A stretch of 64,000 nucleotides of DNA from Croceimicrobium sp963977415 (GCA_963977415.1 CAXBOS010000001.1:365066-429065); one strand, 5' to 3'; positions 8,905 through 17,313 are shown, counted from the stretch's first letter. The notes: generated by a model from the letters alone, not told the origin. Translations and numbers: made by a program.

Positions 8905-9729
8905 ATGGCTAATATAACTGCAGCAGACGTAAACAAGCTCAGAAAACAGACCGGAGCCGGTATGATGGATTGTAAAAAGGCTTTGGTTGAGGCCGAAGGT
9001 GATTTTCAAGTAGCAGTAGATATTCTACGTAAAAAGGGGCAAAAAATTGCCGCTAACCGTGCTGATCGTGAGGCAACCGAGGGTTGTGTACTTTCAGGTG
9101 CTTCAAGCGACAACGCTTTTGGAGCGGTACTAAGCCTTAACTGCGAAACTGATTTCGTAGCAAAAAATGACAGCTTCATTGATTTAACTACGAGTTTATT
9201 AAACTTGGCTATCGAGCATAAAGCAGCCACTAAAGAGGAACTTTTAGCTCTTGCTTTTAATGGCATGACTGTAGCTGAGAAATTAGTTGAGCAAACTGGT
9301 GTTATCGGTGAGAAATTAGAAATTGGATCCTACGAGATAATAGAAGCTCCTTATGTAGCAACTTACATTCACGCTGGAAACAAATTAGCTACTCTTGTAG
9401 GCTTAAGCCTAGAAGCTGAAGACGCGGGTAAAAACGTGGCGATGCAGGCAGCAGCTATGAATCCTATTTCTTTGGATCGTGCTGGTGTTAGCGAAGAAAC
9501 CATAGCTCGCGAAATCGAAGTTGGTAAAGACTTAGCTCGTCAAGAAGGAAAGCCAGAGGCAATGCTTGACAAAATTGCGGAAGGTCGTTTAAACAAGTTC
9601 TTTAAGGAAAACACTTTAGTAGAACAAGATTATATCCGTGATGGTAAATTATCGGTGGCAAAATACTTACAGTCAGTAAACGCTGACTTGAAAGCGGTTG
9701 CTTACAAACGTGTAGGTTTAGGCGTTTAG
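8905..9729 (+). CDS. tsf: Elongation factor Ts
   Basis: A 274-residue EF-Ts, the guanine nucleotide exchange factor for EF-Tu. It has the N-terminal UBA-like segment (VNKLRKQTGAGMMDCKKALVEAEGD), the TDFVAKND motif that contacts EF-Tu, and dimerisation-domain sequence (AAMNPISLDR). Length and motifs are normal. A strong terminator follows 28 bp after the stop, ending the ribosomal-protein block. Confidence 0.97.
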   Translation: MANITAADVNKLRKQTGAGMMDCKKALVEAEGDFQVAVDILRKKGQKIAANRADREATEGCVLSGASSDNAFGAVLSLNCETDFVAKNDSFIDLTTSLLNLAIEHKAATKEELLALAFNGMTVAEKLVEQTGVIGEKLEIGSYEIIEAPYVATYIHAGNKLATLVGLSLEAEDAGKNVAMQAAAMNPISLDRAGVSEETIAREIEVGKDLARQEGKPEAMLDKIAEGRLNKFFKENTLVEQDYIRDGKLSVAKYLQSVNADLKAVAYKRVGLGV

Positions 9730-9756
9730 GTCTAAATTACAATTCTCATACAAGGA

Positions 9757-9791
9757 GCCCCTTTGATTCATTTCAAAGGGGCCTTTTTTTT
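9757..9791 (+). terminator. Rho-independent terminator after tsf
   Basis: A perfect 10-bp stem, GCCCCTTTGA (9757-9766) with TCAAAGGGGC (9773-9782), has a 6-nt loop and is followed by CTTTTTTTT. Confidence 0.9.
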
Positions 9792-9956
9792 AGGATTCCA
9801 TAAGTTGGATGCGTTTTTTTATAAAATAAAACTGAGCGTAATAAATAAAAAAGCTTCCTTGGCTAGTTTTTCGGCATTGCATAGAGCAGCAAGGAGTAGA
9901 CTCGTTTTCTTTTGTTGAAAATCTAATACTGTAATTTTAGATCGGACTCAGGTTTG

Positions 9957-9964
9957 TATCTTTG
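9957..9964 (+). promoter_or_regulatory. -7 element of the pyrH promoter
   Basis: TATCTTTG followed by C matches TAnnTTTG and lies 25 bp before the pyrH ATG. No clear -33 TTTG is visible at the usual distance. The rest of the 260-bp gap (9792-9950) holds nothing else I can name. Confidence 0.6.
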
Positions 9965-9989
9965 CGTTAAATACCAATCATAATCCATC

Positions 9990-10697
9990 ATGAAATACAA
10001 ACGTATCCTTCTAAAATTAAGCGGCGAATCTTTAATGGGCGACCAAGAGTACGGAATTAATGGCGATCGCTTAAAAGACTACGCTGAAGAAATCAGACAG
10101 GTTGTTGAAAAGAACATAGAAGTGGCTGTTGTCATTGGTGGAGGAAATATTTTCCGTGGCCTAAAAGGAGCCAGTGAAGGTATGGATCGCACACAAGCAG
10201 ATCATATGGGTATGTTGGCTACAGTAATTAATGGCTTGGCTTTGCAAAGTGCCTTAGAGGTAGCGGGTGTGAAAACCCGTTTAATGAGCGCCATTGAAAT
10301 GGATAAAGTGGCTGAGCCATTCATTCGTCGTCGAGCTACACGTCACCTAGAAAAAGGTAGAGTAGTAATTTTTGGTGGTGGAACTGGAAACCCTTACTTT
10401 ACTACTGATACCGCTGCTACACTAAGAGCAATTGAAGTGGATGCGGATGTGATTTTAAAAGGTACACGCGTCGATGGTATTTATACTGCTGATCCAGAAA
10501 AAGATGCAACCGCAACCCGTTACGAATCAATCTCCTTTAAGGAAGTTTATGATAAGGGATTGAACGTTATGGATATGACGGCTTTTACTTTAAGTAAAGA
10601 GAACGATTTACCGATTATTGTTTTTGACATGAATAAACCTGGAAACCTGCAAGATTTAGTGGATGGTAAAAAGGTAGGGACCTTAGTTGCTAATTAG
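9990..10697 (+). CDS. pyrH: UMP kinase
   Basis: A 235-residue uridylate kinase of the amino-acid kinase fold, converting UMP and ATP to UDP and ADP. Motifs: KRILLKLSGESLMG at the N-terminus, VVIGGGNIFRG for the phosphate-binding glycine loop, DHMGMLATVINGLAL, IFGGGTGNPYFTTDTAA, and KGTRVDGIYTADPEKD. The frr gene follows 15 bp downstream, the conserved pyrH-frr pair. Confidence 0.97.
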   Translation: MKYKRILLKLSGESLMGDQEYGINGDRLKDYAEEIRQVVEKNIEVAVVIGGGNIFRGLKGASEGMDRTQADHMGMLATVINGLALQSALEVAGVKTRLMSAIEMDKVAEPFIRRRATRHLEKGRVVIFGGGTGNPYFTTDTAATLRAIEVDADVILKGTRVDGIYTADPEKDATATRYESISFKEVYDKGLNVMDMTAFTLSKENDLPIIVFDMNKPGNLQDLVDGKKVGTLVAN

Positions 10698-10712
10698 TTA
10701 TTGTTTTAAATT

Positions 10713-11267
10713 ATGGAAGAGATAGAATTAATTTTTGAGGAGACAGGCGCACACATGAAAAAGTCGCTTCAACACTTGGATAAAGAACTTTTAAAAATTC
10801 GTGCCGGTAGAGCTAACCCTGCTATGTTGGAAGGTGTGCGTGTCGAGTATTACGGCTCTCTAGCTCCTTTATCACAGGTTTCTAATATTTCTACCCCCGA
10901 TGCGCGTACCCTAGCGGTGCAACCATGGGAGAAAGGCTTAATCGGCGAAATAGAAAAAGCGATTATGAATGCTAATCTTGGCTTGAACCCACAAAACAAT
11001 GGGGATATGGTAATGATTAATATTCCGCCTCTAACCGAAGAACGTCGTCGCGATTTAGTAAAACGCGCACGCGCAGAAGCCGAAGAAGCAAAAATTGGTA
11101 TTAGAACAGCACGTAAAGATGCCAATGATATGCTTAAAACAATTGAAGGCGTTAGCGAGGACCTAATTAAAGATGCGGAAGAACGCGTTCAAAACCTGAC
11201 CAATAAATATTCTGCTAAAGTGGAAGAGGTGCTGGCGGTTAAAGAAAAGGAAATTATGACGGTTTAA
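10713..11267 (+). CDS. frr: Ribosome recycling factor
   Basis: A 184-residue RRF that, with EF-G, splits post-termination ribosomes. The sequence shows LDKELLKIRAGRANPAML, the GSLAPLSQVSNI loop, LTEERRRDLVKRARAEAEEAKIGIR and a long helical C-terminus. It is in an operon with pyrH. Its stop codon overlaps the stop of the converging rsmI within a shared TTAA. Confidence 0.97.
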   Translation: MEEIELIFEETGAHMKKSLQHLDKELLKIRAGRANPAMLEGVRVEYYGSLAPLSQVSNISTPDARTLAVQPWEKGLIGEIEKAIMNANLGLNPQNNGDMVMINIPPLTEERRRDLVKRARAEAEEAKIGIRTARKDANDMLKTIEGVSEDLIKDAEERVQNLTNKYSAKVEEVLAVKEKEIMTV

Positions 11268-11285
11268 GCTTGACGCTTAAGCTTT
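11264..11285. terminator. Hairpin at the frr/rsmI convergent ends
   Basis: TTAAGC (11264-11269) pairs with GCTTAA (11275-11280) and is followed by GCTTTTT on the plus strand. The stem includes both stop codons. It is short and may terminate frr weakly. Confidence 0.45.
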
Positions 11286-11962
11286 TTAGTATAACCTTCT
11301 ACACATAAAACCATTTCTCCTTTGGGGTTGTGGTCATCGCACCAAGAGGCAAGCTCCAAAAGTTTGCCTCTTTTTGTTTGCTCAAATTTTTTGGAAATCT
11401 CTCGGCTAAGACTAGCTTCCCTTTCGGGACCAAGGTATTCGGCTAAATCGCGGCAGGTGCGTGCGATGCGGTGGGGAGATTCGTATAAAATAATTGTGCG
11501 CGCCTCTTCACTTAATTCTTTTAGTTTAGTCTGACGGCCCTTTTTTACGGGTAAAAAACCTTCGAAGCAAAAGCTGTGCGCTGCTAAGCCGCTATTGACC
11601 AAGGCAGGCACAAAAGCGGTAGCTCCTGGTAAACAGATTACTTCAATATTTAAGGCAATGGCCTTGGCTACCATTAAATAGCCGGGATCCGAAATAGCGG
11701 GTGTACCCGCATCGCTAATTAAGGCAATTTGCCGACCAGCTTCTAATTGCTCACCTAATGATTCGACCGCTTTATGCTCATTATGCATATGAAAGGACCG
11801 AAGTGGCTTATCAATTTCGAAATGCTTTAACAGCTTACCTGAGGTGCGGGTATCTTCGGCTAAAATGAGATCCACTTCCTTTAAAACCCTAATCGCTCTA
11901 AAGGTCATATCTTCTAAGTTGCCAATAGGAGTAGGGACAATGTATAAAATACCTGCGCTCAT
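11264..11962 (-). CDS. rsmI: 16S rRNA 2'-O-ribose C1402 methyltransferase
   Basis: A 232-residue SAM-dependent tetrapyrrole-methylase-fold enzyme that 2'-O-methylates C1402 of 16S rRNA. Motifs: LYIVPTPIGNLEDMTFRA, ILAEDTRTSGKLLKHF, ALISDAGTPAISDPGY, and VICLPGATAFVPALVNSGL. It lacks the extra C-terminal domain of the E. coli protein (about 286 residues), giving the short form usual in Bacteroidota. Its ATG directly abuts the stop of the alkyltransferase-like gene, so trmB, that gene and rsmI are probably one operon. Confidence 0.95.
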   Translation of the reverse strand: MSAGILYIVPTPIGNLEDMTFRAIRVLKEVDLILAEDTRTSGKLLKHFEIDKPLRSFHMHNEHKAVESLGEQLEAGRQIALISDAGTPAISDPGYLMVAKAIALNIEVICLPGATAFVPALVNSGLAAHSFCFEGFLPVKKGRQTKLKELSEEARTIILYESPHRIARTCRDLAEYLGPEREASLSREISKKFEQTKRGKLLELASWCDDHNPKGEMVLCVEGYTKKLKRQA

Positions 11963-12301
11963 TTAAAATTCTCTGTAGTTTAAGTTTTCGGCGGGATCCC
12001 AAAATAACTCTTTAAAATTAAGCACTTGATCGTCCGCTACCCTAATGCCTTCTGCTTCTAATAATTCTGCCATTAGTTCGGGAGGACTAAAAGCGTGTTT
12101 GCCGCTTAAAAAGCCATTGCGGTTTAAAACGCGATGGGCGGGCAAGAAATCTAATACCCCACTTTGCTTAAGGGCGAAGCCAACCATTCGCGAGCTACGC
12201 GCTGCTCCTAAAAATTTTGCAATCGCTCCATAGGAACAAACTCTACCGGCTGGTATTTCGCGCACCACGCTATATACTCGCTGGTAGAAATCTCTAGGCA
12301 A
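11963..12301 (-). CDS. Alkyltransferase-like protein (ATL), MGMT fold
   Basis: A 112-residue protein with the O6-alkylguanine DNA alkyltransferase DNA-binding domain: AGRVCSYGAIAKFLG, RSSRMVGFALKQS, and PAHRVLNRNGFLSG. In true MGMT the active site is PCHR; here the alkyl-acceptor Cys is Ala, so it cannot repair directly. ATLs of this kind are known to bind alkylated DNA and hand it to nucleotide excision repair. It overlaps trmB by 8 bp and touches rsmI. Confidence 0.88.
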   Translation of the reverse strand: MPRDFYQRVYSVVREIPAGRVCSYGAIAKFLGAARSSRMVGFALKQSGVLDFLPAHRVLNRNGFLSGKHAFSPPELMAELLEAEGIRVADDQVLNFKELFWDPAENLNYREF

Positions 12302-12968
12302 AGCTGAAGCGGATATAGGTTATCTTTTTACCCTCATTACGGAACTTCTCCTCATAATAGGTTTTTACTTCCTGTAAAAGCGATTCTTCTCCCTTCTTCA
12401 ATTGCTTATCAATGTCGTGCATTACTTTGTGAATGGGGAAGCCCATCAGCTGCAGCAAGCCAAGCGTATAACCGTGTAAAAATTCGCTATCGGTTTTAAG
12501 ATGAATCAAACCACCCATTTCTAAAATGGACTGATAGCGCATTAAGAAGTTAGGATGCGTAAGGCGGTGCTTAATGCGGGTATGTTTTATTTGCGGATCA
12601 GGAAAGGTGATCCATATTTCCGCAATTTCGCCCGCATCGAAGCAATTGTCAATAAGCTCAATTTGGGTGCGAAGGAACGCAACATTTTTGAGGCCTTTTT
12701 CTTTGGCTTCGGTAGCTCCATACCAAATGCGGGAACCTTTAATATCAATACCAATAAAGTTTTTTTCGGGAAAACGCTGCGCCATGGCCAAGGTATATTC
12801 TCCTTTACCACATCCCAACTCAAGCACAATGGGTTTGTCATTGCCAAATAACTCCTCTCCCCATTTGCCTTGTAAGTCTAAACCTTTTAAAACTTCTTCC
12901 CGTTTCGGTTCTATTACATGATGCATTGCCTTATTTTCGGCAAAGCGTTCTAATTTTTTACGCGCCAT
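12294..12968 (-). CDS. trmB: tRNA (guanine-N7-)-methyltransferase
   Basis: A 224-residue class I methyltransferase that makes m7G46 in tRNA. Visible motifs: VLELGCGKGEYTLAMA (SAM site), NFIGIDIKGSRIWYGA, and EIWITFPDPQIKHTRIKHRLTHPNFL, the family hallmark with the catalytic Asp region. A -7 box lies only 4 nt before the ATG, so the mRNA may be leaderless. It heads the probable trmB-ATL-rsmI operon. Confidence 0.96.
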   Translation of the reverse strand: MARKKLERFAENKAMHHVIEPKREEVLKGLDLQGKWGEELFGNDKPIVLELGCGKGEYTLAMAQRFPEKNFIGIDIKGSRIWYGATEAKEKGLKNVAFLRTQIELIDNCFDAGEIAEIWITFPDPQIKHTRIKHRLTHPNFLMRYQSILEMGGLIHLKTDSEFLHGYTLGLLQLMGFPIHKVMHDIDKQLKKGEESLLQEVKTYYEEKFRNEGKKITYIRFSFA

Positions 12969-12972
12969 AGGG

Positions 12973-12980
12973 CAAAAGTA
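12973..12980 (-). promoter_or_regulatory. -7 element of trmB, 4 nt from the start codon
   Basis: Read on the minus strand the sequence is TACTTTTG, then CCCT, then ATG. It matches TAnnTTTG exactly. The transcript would begin at or very near the ATG. Confidence 0.6.
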
Positions 12981-13009
12981 GTTTATTGACTTTTTTATTT
13001 ATCGCTTCC

Positions 13010-14065
13010 ATGTCAAAAAGGATAGTTTATGGGGTATTAAATTGGGGCTTAGGTCACGCCACTCGCTCTAAGCTGGTTATTAAAGAGCTTTTAAAGCGAG
13101 ACTATGAAGTATTGGTGGTTTCTGATGGGGAGTGTTTAGCTTGGTTACAAAACGAGTTTCCGCAATTAGAGTTTATAAATTTCCCTGCATACAATGTACG
13201 TTACAGCAGCAAAAACAGCCAGTGGCTAAAACTCGCCTCACAATTACCTAAAATTAATGTAGCAGTTAAAAGAGAGCGGGCACTGTTAAGAGATATTGTA
13301 AAGAATCGCCAGGTTGATGGCATTATTTCCGATAATCGCTTAGGTTTTTTTCATCCCGATATTCCCTGCGTTTACCTCAGTCACCAGTTAAAACTTTCGT
13401 TTGGATGGGCTTCAACTTTAGCCAGTTTAGCCCACGCTCATTTTATTAATAACTTTAACCAACTTTGGATTCCCGATACAGAAGATCACCTTCTGGCGGG
13501 TAATTTAAGTGTACCCGATCACATTAAAATTCCCTTTAAGTATGTGGGGCCTTTATCGCATTTTAGTTTTTCCAAATCAGTGGTTGCGGGCGATTATACC
13601 GTGGCTGTTTTAAGCGGGCCAGAACCACAAAGAACCTTATTGGAGAAAAAGATATTGGAGCAATGGAAGCCTCAAATGAATCGTCTTTTATTAGTGCGAG
13701 GCAGCAACGAAACGGGTATTCCATTGAATGTGCAGGATAATATTATGATTTTTCCGCGCTTGGAAACGGATCGTTTACAAAGTTTAATCTCGGGAGCGCA
13801 ATTAATTATTAGCCGTTCGGGTTATTCTTCCATAATGGATTATTACAAGCTGGATAAAAATGCACTTTTAATACCTACCCCTGGTCAAGGTGAACAGGAG
13901 TATTTAGCTAAGCATCTGCTGCAGCATAATCGATTTTATTCGGTAAGGCAAAAGGATTTACAGCTTTCGCAAGATTTGGCCAAAGCGAGTACCTACTTCG
14001 GATTTAGTCGTGTTCAGCAAAAACAAGAACACGCTAATTGGGATCAATTATTTAGCCTTTTTTAA
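13010..14065 (+). CDS. Glycosyltransferase-like protein, MJ1255/VC2487 family
   Basis: A 351-residue GT-B-like protein. The start is the ATG at 13010 (MSKRIVYGVLNWGLGHATRS), which puts the glycine-rich N-terminal strand at the proper place; an upstream TTG would add eight untypical residues. The C-terminal half has LIISRSGYSSIMDYY and PTPGQGEQEYLAKHL, resembling the UDP-sugar-binding half of MurG-like glycosyltransferases. The substrate is unknown. It is divergent from trmB over 41 bp and overlaps the end of the histidine kinase gene by 14 bp on the opposite strand. Confidence 0.8.
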   Translation: MSKRIVYGVLNWGLGHATRSKLVIKELLKRDYEVLVVSDGECLAWLQNEFPQLEFINFPAYNVRYSSKNSQWLKLASQLPKINVAVKRERALLRDIVKNRQVDGIISDNRLGFFHPDIPCVYLSHQLKLSFGWASTLASLAHAHFINNFNQLWIPDTEDHLLAGNLSVPDHIKIPFKYVGPLSHFSFSKSVVAGDYTVAVLSGPEPQRTLLEKKILEQWKPQMNRLLLVRGSNETGIPLNVQDNIMIFPRLETDRLQSLISGAQLIISRSGYSSIMDYYKLDKNALLIPTPGQGEQEYLAKHLLQHNRFYSVRQKDLQLSQDLAKASTYFGFSRVQQKQEHANWDQLFSLF

Positions 14066-15098
14066 GGGTAAATGAAAAAGTAGAACCACGGTTTTCGCTG
14101 CTTCGCACATTAATACTTTGCTTATGTGCTTCTAAAATATGCTTTACAATAGATAAACCTAGTCCCGTGCCACCAGCATCGCGTGATCTACTCTTATCTA
14201 CGCGGTAAAATCGTTCGAAAATCCGCGGCAAATCTTCTGAAGGAATACCGCTACCATTATCGCTTACCTCGGTAAGGATGTGTTCATCCATATCGAAAAA
14301 GCTTACTTCAACCTGGCCGTTTTCATTACCATATTTTATGGCATTGCCAATAAGGTTAATCAACACTTGCTCAATTTTAGATCGATCTGCCATTACCATT
14401 ACGGCTTTATCATTTTCTCTTTTCACGCTTAAGCGGATGAGTTTTTTCTTGCTTGGTGCTTCTAAAAGTTCAATTACGTCCTTAACCAAAAGCACTAGGT
14501 CAAATTTCTCGGCAAAAACTTGCACGCGATCCGATTCCAAGGCGCTGATGGTTTCGAGGTCGTCGATAATATTGATCATCCTATCTACCGACTTGTTGGC
14601 GCGTTTTAAATAGCGACGGTTGATTTCAGCATCGTCAATGGCGCCATCAAGGAGAGTAAGTAAATAACCCTGAATATTGAAAATAGGGGTTTTTAGTTCG
14701 TGCGAAATATTACCAATGAATTCGCGGCGGAAGTTTTCGCGCTCTCTTAATTCGGCAATTTCATTACGGTTTTGATCGGCCCACTCAGAAACTTCACGTG
14801 TTACTATATCCAAATCCGTAGAACGAATTATTTCACGTTCGTCGAAGTCAGAGCCCACTTTAAGTTCGTGGATATTTTTATAGATAAGTTTAACCTTGCT
14901 GTAGATGAAGTTTTCTACGCCCATGCGGATTAACAAGAAAGAAATTAGGGTAATGGCAAAAGACAAGATCCCCGTAATATAATAAGGTACGCCTTGAATA
15001 TTATAGATTAACCGCAAAAGGGTGGTAATCCCAAATGTAAGCCCACCAATAGAAAGGGCAATGATTAGAGCCAAGGTTAAGGGCTTGTCTAAACGCAT
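14052..15098 (-). CDS. Sensor histidine kinase, PhoR-like
   Basis: A 348-residue kinase with two N-terminal membrane spans (about residues 8-31 and 38-58) and almost no periplasmic sensor, like short PhoR proteins. The H box is FIGNISHELKTP with H133; then N box QVLINLIGNAIKYG, G1 VSDNGSGIP, F box IFERFYRVDKSRS and G2 GGTGLGLSIVKHILEAH. It lies 6 bp after the response regulator gene in the same operon. The phosphate role is inferred from similarity and from neighbours (TonB receptor, Na/Pi cotransporter) and is not proven by the sequence. Confidence 0.9.
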   Translation of the reverse strand: MRLDKPLTLALIIALSIGGLTFGITTLLRLIYNIQGVPYYITGILSFAITLISFLLIRMGVENFIYSKVKLIYKNIHELKVGSDFDEREIIRSTDLDIVTREVSEWADQNRNEIAELRERENFRREFIGNISHELKTPIFNIQGYLLTLLDGAIDDAEINRRYLKRANKSVDRMINIIDDLETISALESDRVQVFAEKFDLVLLVKDVIELLEAPSKKKLIRLSVKRENDKAVMVMADRSKIEQVLINLIGNAIKYGNENGQVEVSFFDMDEHILTEVSDNGSGIPSEDLPRIFERFYRVDKSRSRDAGGTGLGLSIVKHILEAHKQSINVRSSENRGSTFSFTLKKG

Positions 15099-15104
15099 GG
15101 AAAA

Positions 15105-15800
15105 TTAACTTTCAAATTTATAGCCTACTCCTTTGACGGTTTTAATAAACTTCTCGCCAATCTTCTCGCGCAATTTACGAATATGTACATCAATGGTTCG
15201 GCCGCCAACTACTACTTCGTTGCCCCAGATTTTATCTAAAATTTCATCGCGATGAAATACTTTACCAGGCTTAGAGGTAAGTAAAGTTAGAAGCTCAAAC
15301 TCTTTACGGGGTAAATCAAGTTTCTGGTTTTTTAGGCGCACTTGGTATTTATCTAAATCGATAAAGAGAATGCCAAAATCTTGGATATTCTCGGCCTCAA
15401 CTTCACTGCTTCCGTTTTGCGCGTAGCGACGTAAAAGTGCTTTAATACGACTAATTAAAACTTTGGGCTTAATGGGTTTGGTGATATAGTCATCTGCGCC
15501 AGCGTCGAAACCTGCCACTTGAGAATAGTCTTCCCCACGCGCCGTTAAAAAGGCAATTAGGGTGTTTTCTAAGACGGGGGTTTTTCTAATTTGATCGCAG
15601 GTTTCAATGCCATCCATCCCCGGCATCATCACATCTAATAAAATAAGATGCGGTTTTTCTTTAATGGCTTTTTTAAGTCCATCTGCACCATTGCTGGCTT
15701 TTAAAACTTTAAACTCTTCCTTCTTGAGGTTATAACTAACGAACTCTAAAATATCGGGTTCATCGTCTACTAAAAGTATGGTATAGTCGCTGTTGTTCAT
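15105..15800 (-). CDS. OmpR/PhoB-family response regulator
   Basis: A 231-residue regulator. The ATG at 15800 (MNNSDYTILLVDDEPD) is chosen over an upstream TTG. The receiver has acidic residues D12-D13, phospho-acceptor D56 (LILLDVMMPGMDG), a T in FLTARGED and K in ITKPIKP. The C-terminal winged helix is complete (LTSKPGKVFHRDEILDKIWG, VVVGGRTIDVHIRKLR, IKTVKGVGYKFES). It is probably a PhoB-like phosphate regulator. A repeated TTAACA-type site in its upstream region suggests autoregulation. Confidence 0.92.
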   Translation of the reverse strand: MNNSDYTILLVDDEPDILEFVSYNLKKEEFKVLKASNGADGLKKAIKEKPHLILLDVMMPGMDGIETCDQIRKTPVLENTLIAFLTARGEDYSQVAGFDAGADDYITKPIKPKVLISRIKALLRRYAQNGSSEVEAENIQDFGILFIDLDKYQVRLKNQKLDLPRKEFELLTLLTSKPGKVFHRDEILDKIWGNEVVVGGRTIDVHIRKLREKIGEKFIKTVKGVGYKFES

Positions 15801-15856
15801 TTTCTTTTTGATTAACGCTGCCAAAAATAGCCATTAATAAAGCCTAGTTGGGCAGC

Positions 15857-15873
15857 TTAACAAATCGTTAATC
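15857..15873. promoter_or_regulatory. TTAACA-N5-TTAATC direct repeat upstream of the phoB-like gene
   Basis: TTAACA at 15857-15862 and TTAATC at 15868-15873 have 11-bp spacing, one helical turn, as in PhoB/PhoP tandem boxes. The site lies 57 bp upstream of the regulator's start and reads on the plus strand. Confidence 0.4.
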
Positions 15874-15969
15874 TATATCAATGTCTTATAAACTGGTATA
15901 TACTGCGGGGCAGCCCACTAATTTAGGGCCTTTTGATAACTAAAGCCTAAAAAATCCATCTTAAAAATG

Positions 15970-16028
15970 TTAAGCTTAAGCTTTAAACTGGCTTAACACG
16001 GACTTAACAAGACCGCTCTTTATTTGCG
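15970..16028 (+). promoter_or_regulatory. Pho-box-like TTAACA repeats and -7 box before the beta-helix lipoprotein gene
   Basis: Perfect hexamers TTAACA lie at 15993-15998 and 16004-16009 (11-bp period). Weaker related words TTAAGC (15970, 15976) and TTAAAC (15983) extend the array upstream. The sequence CTTTATTTGCG near 16018-16028 provides a -7-like element about 12 bp after the last repeat, so an activator bound here would sit at the usual -20 to -50 position. The sites resemble Bacillus PhoP boxes; use by the neighbouring regulator is inference. Confidence 0.5.
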
Positions 16029-16056
16029 ACAAGAAAAAACAACAATATTTCTCCTA

Positions 16057-17256
16057 ATGAAAAAGTTTAAATTATTTGCTTTATCGGCTTTAGCCGCTTT
16101 CACAATGGCTTCTTGTGGCGATGATGAAGTTGTCCCAGAAGTTACTCCAGAAAACGATGTTGTCGCTGTTTCAGGAAGTATCACTAGTGATGTTACCTGG
16201 ACGAAAGATAATATCTACCGTTTGGATGGCCGTGTGTTTGTAGAAAACAACGCTACTTTAACTATCGAAGCAGGTACCATTATAAAAGCTTCCCCTGGTC
16301 AAGCAGCTTTCTCTTCTGCTCTAATTATTACTCGTTCGGGTATGATTAACGCTCAAGGTACTGCCGCTGAGCCCATCATCTTTACTAGTAGTGCTGATGC
16401 AATTGAGCCAGGAATGATTACTTCTCCGAATATGGATCCTTCTACTAGAGGTCTTTGGGGTGGTGTAATCATCTTAGGTGAGGCTCCAATTTCAGCTCAG
16501 AACGATAACGATCAAGATGTTGCTGAATTGCAAATCGAAGGTGTACCAACTTCTGAAGATGCTTTATACGGTGGTAATAATGATGCTGACAACAGCGGAA
16601 CCTTATCTTATGTTTCTATTCGCCACGGTGGTACAACTATCGGTGATGGTAACGAAATTAACGGTCTTACTTTAGGTGGTGTAGGCTCTGCTACTACTAT
16701 CAATAATATTGAAGTTACTGGAAACGCTGACGACGGGATCGAGTGGTTTGGTGGAAGCGTTAGCTTAACCAATGTTTTAATCTGGAACTCAGGTGATGAC
16801 GGTTTGGATACTGATCAAGATTGGATTGGAACTTGTTCTGATTTCATCATCGTTACTCCTAATGGTTCTGCTTTCGAATTAGACGGTCCAGAAGGTTCAT
16901 TAAACCGCGGAACTCACCAATTTAACAATGGTGTTGTTTATGCAGGTGGATCTATTGGTGACTTAGTAGACTGGGATGGCAATACCAATGCCGGTGTTAG
17001 TAATGTATACTTCTTCGGAATGGATGCTAGCTATGTTGACGGGGTATCTTCTTTCGGCGGTGACGGTACTGGTACTAACTCTGGTTGGGAATATACTTTA
17101 ACCACTGGTCAGGTTGCTGATTCAGTATTCCAAGGTGTACCTACCAATATCCTTACTGCAGTTGGTGCGAACCAAAACACCGTAGGTCCTGATGCTTCAA
17201 CCTTTGGTTGGACATGGGCTGGTGCTTCTGGAGCATTGAGTGGATTAGGTTTATAA
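16057..17256 (+). CDS. Parallel beta-helix-like lipoprotein in the Pho-type locus
   Basis: A 399-residue lipoprotein. The ATG at 16057 gives MKKFKLFALSALAAFTMASCGDDE with a lipobox; an earlier in-frame start would spoil the signal. The body is rich in short beta repeats (LTIEAGTIIKASPGQAAF, SALIITRSGMINAQG, AEPIIFTSSADA, TINNIEVTGNADDGIEWFGG) typical of right-handed beta-helices. It is the first gene after the TTAACA repeats and directly precedes a TonB receptor, so it may be a surface-exposed partner of that receptor. No enzyme motif is seen. Confidence 0.75.
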   Translation: MKKFKLFALSALAAFTMASCGDDEVVPEVTPENDVVAVSGSITSDVTWTKDNIYRLDGRVFVENNATLTIEAGTIIKASPGQAAFSSALIITRSGMINAQGTAAEPIIFTSSADAIEPGMITSPNMDPSTRGLWGGVIILGEAPISAQNDNDQDVAELQIEGVPTSEDALYGGNNDADNSGTLSYVSIRHGGTTIGDGNEINGLTLGGVGSATTINNIEVTGNADDGIEWFGGSVSLTNVLIWNSGDDGLDTDQDWIGTCSDFIIVTPNGSAFELDGPEGSLNRGTHQFNNGVVYAGGSIGDLVDWDGNTNAGVSNVYFFGMDASYVDGVSSFGGDGTGTNSGWEYTLTTGQVADSVFQGVPTNILTAVGANQNTVGPDASTFGWTWAGASGALSGLGL

Positions 17257-17282
17257 ATTATTTCAGAACAAAAGAAAATAAT

Positions 17283-17313
17283 AAGCTTGCCCTTTAGGGG
17301 CAAGCTTTTTTTG
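17283..17313 (+). terminator. Terminator or attenuator before the TonB receptor gene
   Basis: AAGCTTGCCC (17283-17292) pairs perfectly with GGGCAAGCTT (17298-17307), with a TTTAG loop and TTTTTT after it. It lies 32 bp before the receptor start, so receptor transcripts would need readthrough or another promoter. Confidence 0.8.

Noticed and set aside
9840..9900. Imperfect inverted repeat TCCTTGGCT/AGCAAGGA upstream of pyrH
   Set aside because: It needs a bulge, has a long loop and no clear role; probably chance.
11264..11267. Stop codons of frr and rsmI sharing TTAA
   Set aside because: Compact convergent ends of this kind are common; not a finding by itself.
12555..12921. Overlapping ORFs antisense to or out of frame with trmB
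   Set aside because: trmB fully explains the region; the alternatives have no homologous features.
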